A stretch of DNA of 38,658 nucleotides, taken from positions 1 through 38,658 of the forward strand of contig CALPMC020000020.1 in NCBI GenBank assembly GCA_943324565.2. The letters are read 5' to 3'. The notes beneath the pieces are model-generated. The model saw nothing but the letters and a program-made list of their open reading frames with translations, searched no databases and was not told the origin of the DNA. The DNA comes from Chitinophaga pinensis (GTDB taxonomy: Bacteria; Bacteroidota; Bacteroidia; Flavobacteriales_D; Crocinitomicaceae). Within the stretch, counting starts at the first letter, position 1; each line of letters opens with the position of its first letter. This document shows positions 33,170-38,658 of the stretch, one piece after another. The position numbers and the translations under genes are program-made.

Positions 33170-34384
33170 TTGCAACCAAAGACACCACCGCTTTTTACCC
33201 ACTATTTTTTAATCTTTTTGATTGGATTATTTGTCAATTCTCAAAAAGTATTTGCTGAAAAACAAACAACTTTTCATTCTTTTAAAGATTCAAAGTCTAT
33301 TGAAGGAAAAACCCGAAAAGCACTTGAATTATGGGAATATTACTTGCGTAATGACGTCGATTCATTACAATTTTTAGCCTCAGAATTGGCAACGAGTAAA
33401 AATCGAAATTCCTTTTCTCATGCTGTTTCTAAACGTATTTTCGGCTGTTTTCAAGTACGAAAAGGTAAAATTCTTGAAGGAATTAAGTTATTAAAAGAAT
33501 CTAAAAACTATTTTCTTTCTATCGGCGATATGCAATTGCTTTGTGAAGAGTTGAATGAATTGGGAATAGCCTACTATTTACTGGGGGATTTAGAAACCGC
33601 TGCTTTCTATTTCAAATCTTCTTTAACCACAGGTACTCAATCACCTAAAGAGACAGATGCCATTTTAGCGGAAGTAAATCTTGCTAAAGTATATATCGCT
33701 GAAAAAGATTTTAAACAAGCTACTGCCATCCTGAATCATTATATTTTCAGTGCTAAAGAATTAAAGAAATGGGAGGCTGTCGCTAATGCTTATTCAGTTT
33801 TAGCAGATGTAAATCTAAATTTAGAAAAATACGAACTAGCTAAAACACTTTGTAAAAAGCAATTGAAGTATGCAAAAAAGGGGGAAGCATTAAACCTAAA
33901 AATTAATGCGTTGAATAATCAAGCTTTGATATTTTTCTTTGAACGCAATCCAAGTAAAGCCCTTTCACTTTTTTATGAAATTCTAAGCATTCGGAAAAAA
34001 CAAAATATTCCATCCAAAATTTATGATGCTTATTATAATCTTGCGAGTTTTTACGTGGATGAAAATCCAATTCTCGCGAACTCATTTATGGACAGTTGTA
34101 TTTTAATGGCTGAAAAAGGAAATTATCTTTTCTTAAAATTGGAGGCCTTAAGGTTTAAGCGAGATGAGTTAAAGCAGTTAAACTTAGATAAAACAATTGC
34201 CACCTTAGAAAACCAAATTGAAACGCTAAACCAAGCAAATGAAAAGGAAAGAGAAGAATTAACACAACTTTTAAAACAAGAAATTAGACCAATTGAAGAA
34301 AATAATATACGTGTTGTTTTAGCTATAATTTTCGGTTTTTTAATTCTTTTAATTTTAATAATTCGCTTTCGTTTTTTTCGTTAA
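33170..34384 (+). CDS. TPR-repeat protein with C-terminal coiled coil and membrane segment
   Basis: This 404-residue protein has an N-terminal hydrophobic signal (HYFLIFLIGLFVNSQKVFA), then about six TPR-type helix pairs (for example ELGIAYYLLGDLETAAFYF, LAKVYIAEKDFKQATAIL, YSVLADVNLNLEKYELAKTL). A coiled coil (about 340-375, TIATLENQIETLNQANEKE) leads to a C-terminal membrane segment (VVLAIIFGFLILLILII) and a short basic end, RFRFFR. The layout matches the sensor half of Bacteroidota TPR histidine kinases and TPR-HTH regulators, but there is no output domain. Start is TTG 33170; no ATG precedes the signal. Divergent from pruA. It overlaps the convergent T9SS gene by 4 bp. Role unknown. Confidence 0.8.
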   Translation: MQPKTPPLFTHYFLIFLIGLFVNSQKVFAEKQTTFHSFKDSKSIEGKTRKALELWEYYLRNDVDSLQFLASELATSKNRNSFSHAVSKRIFGCFQVRKGKILEGIKLLKESKNYFLSIGDMQLLCEELNELGIAYYLLGDLETAAFYFKSSLTTGTQSPKETDAILAEVNLAKVYIAEKDFKQATAILNHYIFSAKELKKWEAVANAYSVLADVNLNLEKYELAKTLCKKQLKYAKKGEALNLKINALNNQALIFFFERNPSKALSLFYEILSIRKKQNIPSKIYDAYYNLASFYVDENPILANSFMDSCILMAEKGNYLFLKLEALRFKRDELKQLNLDKTIATLENQIETLNQANEKEREELTQLLKQEIRPIEENNIRVVLAIIFGFLILLILIIRFRFFR

Positions 34385-37206
34385 CGAATCAAAGTTATGA
34401 ATCCTTGACCAGTAATTTCCTCCCCGGCTTGTCCAGTTGCAACATATTTATAGAAATATACACCTGCTGTTGCGTCGTTTCCTCCATTCGTTTTACCATC
34501 CCAACTACCTAGTGGATCGCTTATTGTAGCCATTAGATTTCCCCAACGGTTAAAAATCAACAATTCTAAAGAAGCTAAATTTTGAGAAGTGACAAAGAAA
34601 ACATCATTACTTTGATCGTCATTTGGAGAGAATACATTTGGAACAAAAATTTCTGGAGGCAGCAAAGCTTTCACAATTTTAGAAACTGTATCTGTACAAT
34701 ATCCATTTGACGCAACCATGTAAACAATATAATCTTGTGGAGCAATCGAATAAGAAGTATAAGTTGAACCAATATTAGTTGTAAGTGTATCTAAACCGTT
34801 TCCAAAATCCCAAACGTAGTTATTGGCATAAGAACTATTGTTTGTAAATGTAACTTGCAGTGGTACATATCCAGCAGTTGTACTTGGGGTAAAGTCAGCA
34901 ATAGGTACAGGTAAAGCTGTAACTGAAATTGTTGCCTCACCAACGCAACCATATTGGTCTATTCCAGTTACTGTATAAACTTTATTTTGATTTGCTACAA
35001 AAGGAACCCCATTTGAAACACCAAAATTCCAACTGTAAGTTGCGCCTGGGCCTGCGCCTGAAGCATTCAAAGTCACTTGTTGACCAACACAAACGATAGG
35101 AGGAGTTCCCGGGTCAATAATTGGCGTTTGAATTACAACAACTGTAATATAATCAACTGTAATACAACCATTATCACTTGTACCATAAACAGTATAGGTT
35201 GCTGTTTGAGTTGGTGCAAAGGCAACGCTATCCACTACTGGAGCATCCCATTCAATAATTGGCGTTCCTACCGCATGTAAAGTAACAGATTCACCAATAC
35301 ATATTAAAGTATCTTCACCACAATAAACTGGAATGTTTGGATTTACTGTTACGGTTGATGTTGCAGGTAAACTTGAGCAACCATCTAATGTGTAGATTAA
35401 TTCGTAAGTAGTTGTTCCTGATGGAATTAGAGTCAAATTAGCTGTCGTAGAATCTACAGGTTGCCAATCGTAGGTTCCACCGGAAATGCTAACAGTCGAA
35501 TTAATAGTTACTTGTTGTCCTTGACAGATGGTCTGGTTTGGACTCAAGACTACTGTTGGTTTTGGTTTAATTGTGATTGTTAAAGTGTCTGTTGTAGCGC
35601 ATTGGGAAGGATTAGGCGTAAAGATATAATCTGTAATACCTGCGGTTGTGGTTACGATGGTTGGAACATTCCACGTACCTGTTATTGTTGGGGTATTTGA
35701 GGAAGATGTTGGCAATGCTAATGGATTAGTACCTTGACACAAAGCAGAAATTGGATCGAAAGTGGTAGTATCTGGTACGATTACAGTAATATCCATTGTG
35801 GTTGGAAAAGCACATTCACCTGGGTTTGGTGTAAAGGAATAGGTTGTAATTCCAATTATGGAACTATCAATTAAAGATGGACTCCAAGTTCCTGCAATCG
35901 AAATGGTATCAACAGAATTTAAAGAGAGTATTGGCGAGGGTGAATTATGACAAATAGATGGAATTGTATCAAAAGCAGGAGTAAATCGAGTAATTACATA
36001 AACTGTTGATGTGTCGGTTGCTGTGCATAAAGCTCCAGCATCATAAGTAACAGTGTAATTTGTAGTAACAGTTGGAGAAACCACGATGCTTTGAGTTGTC
36101 TCACCGGTTGACCATAAATAAGTTCCACCAGACCCTGGATTAGAAGCTGTAATGGTTGCGGAGCCAGCTTCACAAATTACAGGATCGTTTGCTACTATTG
36201 TAGGTACGTTGTTGCTTAATCCAACAGTAACTGTTTGAATAACTGGTGGTGTACAAGATCCTGCATCATCAACAACTACTGTAAAAGTTCCTGCAGGTAA
36301 ACCAGAAATTGAAGCAGTTGTTTGAGGTGGGGTTGTATTCCAAGAATAATTATAAGGAGGGAAACCATTAATAGCTGTTACCGTTGCAGTCCCATCACTT
36401 CCGGCACATGAAACTGGAGTTGTTGTGGCTGTTGCATTTAAAGCAGTGGAACAATCTAAAAAATCAACAAACACTCCAGAATCATAAATGCCATCTCCAG
36501 CATCAGCGATTGCTAATTTAAAATGATACGATTGACAAGGTACAACATCTATGTCACTTGTAATGATGGTTGTAAAAGCATCTAATTTGATTGCGGTTCC
36601 AGTTGCATTATTTACGTAAAAAGAATTATTAGTGGTTGCATTAACGTTATCAATACTTACGATAGTGCCATTTGGCAATGTTGCAATATTTGTGTTAGTG
36701 TAAGTTCCTCCAATTGGATTTTGTCCTGAAACAAAAAAACCAAAAGCATCATTATATCCAGAGCTAACAAATTCAGGATATTCTTCTGAACCAAAAACAA
36801 AACGAATTCTCAAGGTTGAACAAGAAGGCACTACATCAAATTCAAGAATACAACAGTCATTTGTTGCTTCAAAATCTAAAGTATTTAACTCTGGATCATT
36901 ACAAATAGAATTATTATTTGCACTCCAAAATGCAGAACCATTTCCTGTTAATGTATTGACATTACCCGTTGTCAACAAAACACCAGAAGGAATACCAAGA
37001 TTTGTAGTACCACCACCAGTAAATGTTCCGTAAGCATTATTTGGGCAAGTGATTACTGGATTTGTAACTGTTAAACCAGGGCCAATCATACTACTTATTA
37101 ATGCAGTTGCTGTTCCTCCTTGATTGGAGATAACGATTTGAGAAAAAAGTGATTGTGTGGTTACAAATGAAAAACTTAAGAGAAATATAATTGACTTAAT
37201 TGACAT
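34381..37206 (-). CDS. T9SS cargo protein: choice-of-anchor L, Ig/PKD modules, CHU_C type B sorting end
   Basis: This 941-residue surface or secreted protein has signal peptide MSIKSIIFLLSFSFVTTQSL(FSQ). An N-terminal choice-of-anchor L-like domain (about 25-250) follows, with IRFVFGSEEYPEFVSSGYND, AFGFFVSGQNP and YHFKLAIADAGDGIYDSGVF (then VDFLDC). Next come SprB/Ig-like modules with paired cysteines (VSCAGSDGTATVTAINGFPP, VICEAGSATITASN and repeated TFTPNP-type units). A PKD domain follows (PLQVTFTNNSSYANNYVWDF, near 790-860), and a gliding-associated C-terminal domain ends the protein (IFVPNVFSPNDDQSNDVFFV ... IFNRWGN ... AGVYFYKYVATG). Such ends use the type B route of the type IX system. 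Its promoter is well defined and divergent from recF. The ligand is unknown; adhesion or gliding-surface function is inferred. Confidence 0.9.
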   Translation of the reverse strand: MSIKSIIFLLSFSFVTTQSLFSQIVISNQGGTATALISSMIGPGLTVTNPVITCPNNAYGTFTGGGTTNLGIPSGVLLTTGNVNTLTGNGSAFWSANNNSICNDPELNTLDFEATNDCCILEFDVVPSCSTLRIRFVFGSEEYPEFVSSGYNDAFGFFVSGQNPIGGTYTNTNIATLPNGTIVSIDNVNATTNNSFYVNNATGTAIKLDAFTTIITSDIDVVPCQSYHFKLAIADAGDGIYDSGVFVDFLDCSTALNATATTTPVSCAGSDGTATVTAINGFPPYNYSWNTTPPQTTASISGLPAGTFTVVVDDAGSCTPPVIQTVTVGLSNNVPTIVANDPVICEAGSATITASNPGSGGTYLWSTGETTQSIVVSPTVTTNYTVTYDAGALCTATDTSTVYVITRFTPAFDTIPSICHNSPSPILSLNSVDTISIAGTWSPSLIDSSIIGITTYSFTPNPGECAFPTTMDITVIVPDTTTFDPISALCQGTNPLALPTSSSNTPTITGTWNVPTIVTTTAGITDYIFTPNPSQCATTDTLTITIKPKPTVVLSPNQTICQGQQVTINSTVSISGGTYDWQPVDSTTANLTLIPSGTTTYELIYTLDGCSSLPATSTVTVNPNIPVYCGEDTLICIGESVTLHAVGTPIIEWDAPVVDSVAFAPTQTATYTVYGTSDNGCITVDYITVVVIQTPIIDPGTPPIVCVGQQVTLNASGAGPGATYSWNFGVSNGVPFVANQNKVYTVTGIDQYGCVGEATISVTALPVPIADFTPSTTAGYVPLQVTFTNNSSYANNYVWDFGNGLDTLTTNIGSTYTSYSIAPQDYIVYMVASNGYCTDTVSKIVKALLPPEIFVPNVFSPNDDQSNDVFFVTSQNLASLELLIFNRWGNLMATISDPLGSWDGKTNGGNDATAGVYFYKYVATGQAGEEITGQGFITLIR

Positions 37207-37240
37207 ATTTTAGTTTTGATATGAGTTAAACGTGTTAATA

Positions 37241-37270
37241 CAAATTTAAGTTGCACATAAAATTAAGCAA
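37241..37270 (-). promoter_or_regulatory. Promoter of the type B T9SS cargo gene: TTGC-N18-TAAATTTG
   Basis: On the minus strand TTGC (37270-37267), an 18-nt spacer and TAAATTTG (37248-37241) match the Bacteroidota consensus. The -7 element lies 34 bases before the ATG at 37206. Confidence 0.65.
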
Positions 37271-37289
37271 TTGTTTTTCAAATAAAGTA

Positions 37290-37297
37290 TAATTTTG
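37290..37297 (+). promoter_or_regulatory. Possible -7 element TAATTTTG for recF
   Basis: TAATTTTG fits TAnnTTTG and lies 7 bases before the recF ATG, which would make the mRNA nearly leaderless. The -33 element is weak (GCAA/TTGT region). Confidence 0.4.
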
Positions 37298-37304
37298 GGC
37301 ACTT

Positions 37305-38411
37305 ATGCATTTAGCAAACCTTCATTTAATAAATTTCAAAAATATTTCCGAGTTAGAAATTCAATTTTCAAAAGGTATAAATGGCATCGTTGGAAAAAAT
37401 GGAAGTGGGAAGACCAATATTTTAGATGCAGTCTATTACCTAAGTATGTGTAAGTCGTATTTGAATACAATAGATCGCCAAAATATTCAATTTGAACAAT
37501 CTTTTTTTAGTGTTAACGGAGATTGGCAAGTGGATGATAAGCAAAGTAATGTGCATTGTGCGTTCAAACATGGAGCTAAAAAAGTGTTTAAATTCAATAA
37601 AAAGGAATACGAAAAGCTAGGCGACCACATTGGGAAATTTCCTGTTGTTTTTATTTCTCCTTACGACGGAGATTTGATTGCAGAAGGAAGTGAATTGCGG
37701 AGAAAATGGATGGATGGAATTTTATCTCAGATTGACAAAGATTACTTAGAACAAATTCAACGCTATTCCAAAATTCTTGAACAACGAAATGCATTACTAA
37801 AAAACATGTTTGAACATCGCCTATTCGATCGTGAATCAATTGCTGTGTGGGATTATCAATTAGTACAGTCTGGGCAGTTCATTTATGATAAGCGCAAAGA
37901 GTTTTTGGAAGAATTTATTCCCGTTTTCAATCGCTTTTACAATGAAATTGGTTTAGAATCGGAACTTGTGAATATCGAATATCGCTCTCAACTCAATGAT
38001 GGTGACTTTTTGGAACTTTTACACGATGCTGAAAAAAAAGATGCATTTGCGCAATTTTCAACTGTTGGTATCCATAAAGATGATTTAATTTTCACTATTA
38101 AAAACCATCCGGTCAAAAAGTTTGGTTCTCAAGGACAACAAAAATCTTTTCTTATTGCCTTGCGAATCGCTCAATATGATTGGTTAAAGCGACACAAAGG
38201 AACAAATCCTGTTTTGCTGTTAGATGATATTTTTGATAAACTCGATAATCAACGAGTAGCAAAATTAATTGAATTGGTAACGACCGATTATTTTGGTCAA
38301 GTTTTAGTAACTGATACAGACCCAATTCGTATGAAACAATTGTTTGAGGGACTTTCTATTGAGAAAAAACTATTTGAAATTGAAAACGGGGAAATTACTA
38401 CCCTTTTTTAA
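37305..38411 (+). CDS. recF: DNA replication and repair protein RecF
   Basis: RecF is an SMC-like ATPase that acts with RecO and RecR to load RecA at gaps and stalled forks. The 368-residue protein has Walker A GIVGKNGSGKTNILDAVYYL (P-loop 30-37), FISPYDGDLIAEGSELRRKW and GIHKDDL. The ABC-type signature KKFGSQGQQKSFLIALRIAQ and Walker B PVLLLDDIFDKLD follow, with a closing VLVTDTDP. The length is normal. It is divergent from the T9SS cargo gene and convergent with the YqaA-like gene, so it is not in the classic dnaA-dnaN-recF cluster here. Confidence 0.96.
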   Translation: MHLANLHLINFKNISELEIQFSKGINGIVGKNGSGKTNILDAVYYLSMCKSYLNTIDRQNIQFEQSFFSVNGDWQVDDKQSNVHCAFKHGAKKVFKFNKKEYEKLGDHIGKFPVVFISPYDGDLIAEGSELRRKWMDGILSQIDKDYLEQIQRYSKILEQRNALLKNMFEHRLFDRESIAVWDYQLVQSGQFIYDKRKEFLEEFIPVFNRFYNEIGLESELVNIEYRSQLNDGDFLELLHDAEKKDAFAQFSTVGIHKDDLIFTIKNHPVKKFGSQGQQKSFLIALRIAQYDWLKRHKGTNPVLLLDDIFDKLDNQRVAKLIELVTTDYFGQVLVTDTDPIRMKQLFEGLSIEKKLFEIENGEITTLF

Positions 38412-38431
38412 GATTACTTTTCTTTACCTTA

Positions 38432-38658
38432 TCATTTAAAATAAAGAAATACAAGAATTATCACTGCATATCTAATGAATTTACCGATTGCAATAAACAA
38501 AAAGCTCAAGAACAAATTTGCTCTAAAAAATCCCAATGCAATTCCTATGACATCACCAACGAAGGGCAACCAAGAAAGTAAGGCTAACCAAACGCCATAC
38601 TGATTTATTTTTTGTTTCCAATTTTCGATTTTTTCTTTTGTTGCACCCACTTTTATCA
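38432..38658 (-). CDS. YqaA/DedA-like membrane protein, C-terminal part (5' end outside window)
   Basis: The visible 75 residues, open to the window edge, include VGATKEKIENWKQKINQYGV, the two membrane segments WLALLSWLPFVGDVIGIALG and LFLSFLFIAIGKFIRYAVII, and the end LVFLYFK. WLPFVGDVIGIALGFFR and the G-K-F-I-R-Y stretch match the end of the YqaA family, small DedA-related membrane proteins. The start is beyond position 38658. Convergent with recF, 20 bp apart. Function of the family is uncertain. Confidence 0.8.
   Translation of the reverse strand, partial: IKVGATKEKIENWKQKINQYGVWLALLSWLPFVGDVIGIALGFFRANLFLSFLFIAIGKFIRYAVIILVFLYFK

Noticed and set aside
33104..33202. N-terminal extension of pruA to 33202
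   Set aside because: It would run through a good promoter and overlap the divergent gene; ATG 33103 gives the normal family start.

Overview
The window is a chromosomal segment of an AT-rich Bacteroidota bacterium, most likely of the order Flavobacteriales; a Fluviicola/Crocinitomicaceae-like relative is my guess from protein style only. The evidence is two classes of type IX secretion (T9SS) sorting domain, CHU_C/gliding-associated C-termini, Bacteroidota-type promoters (TTGC or TTTG, about 19 nt, then TAnnTTTG), many TTG/GTG or leader-poor starts, and the housekeeping genes themselves. No rRNA, tRNA, CRISPR array, transposase or phage gene was seen.

Layout. Positions 1-1439 (minus) hold the N-terminal two thirds of mutS, cut by the window edge. 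Positions 1440-1992 are a gene-free gap carrying one copy of a ~276-bp structured repeat. A plus-strand YhhN/TMEM86-type membrane protein follows (1993-2664). A giant T9SS-secreted adhesin-like protein (2938 to about 14154, minus) ends at a strong hairpin terminator. Upstream of it, on the same strand, lies a compact array of six small genes (14442-16530). They encode coiled-coil/single-membrane-segment proteins and are visibly related by duplication. Repeated leader ORFs and short interspersed repeats sit between or inside them.

From 17076 the content is more ordinary: an HI0933-family flavoprotein, a D-2-hydroxyacid dehydrogenase, a TlpA-like thioredoxin-fold protein, and an ECF sigma factor with a one-gene partner that carries a membrane segment and a CHU_C-type domain. 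Next come a multi-pass membrane protein and a split transketolase whose two subunit genes are separated by a translationally coupled von Willebrand A protein. These are followed by urocanate hydratase (hutU), an acyltransferase-3 membrane protein, a secreted PI-PLC-like protein, delta-1-pyrroline-5-carboxylate dehydrogenase (pruA), a TPR/membrane protein, a second large T9SS cargo protein (type B sorting), recF and a partial YqaA-like membrane protein.

Themes. hutU and pruA point to histidine and proline catabolism towards glutamate. Two large surface proteins, the ECF sigma/CHU_C pair and a T9SS-tail remnant at 31072-31215 show heavy investment in T9SS. The gaps at 1440-1992, 29406-29868 and 30922-31474 hold interspersed non-coding repeats: an inverted pair of ~276-bp hairpin elements and a family of 14-bp GC-rich palindromes. 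The least explained parts are the small coiled-coil/membrane gene array with its alternating leaders, the sigma/CHU_C pair, and the vWA gene inside the transketolase operon.
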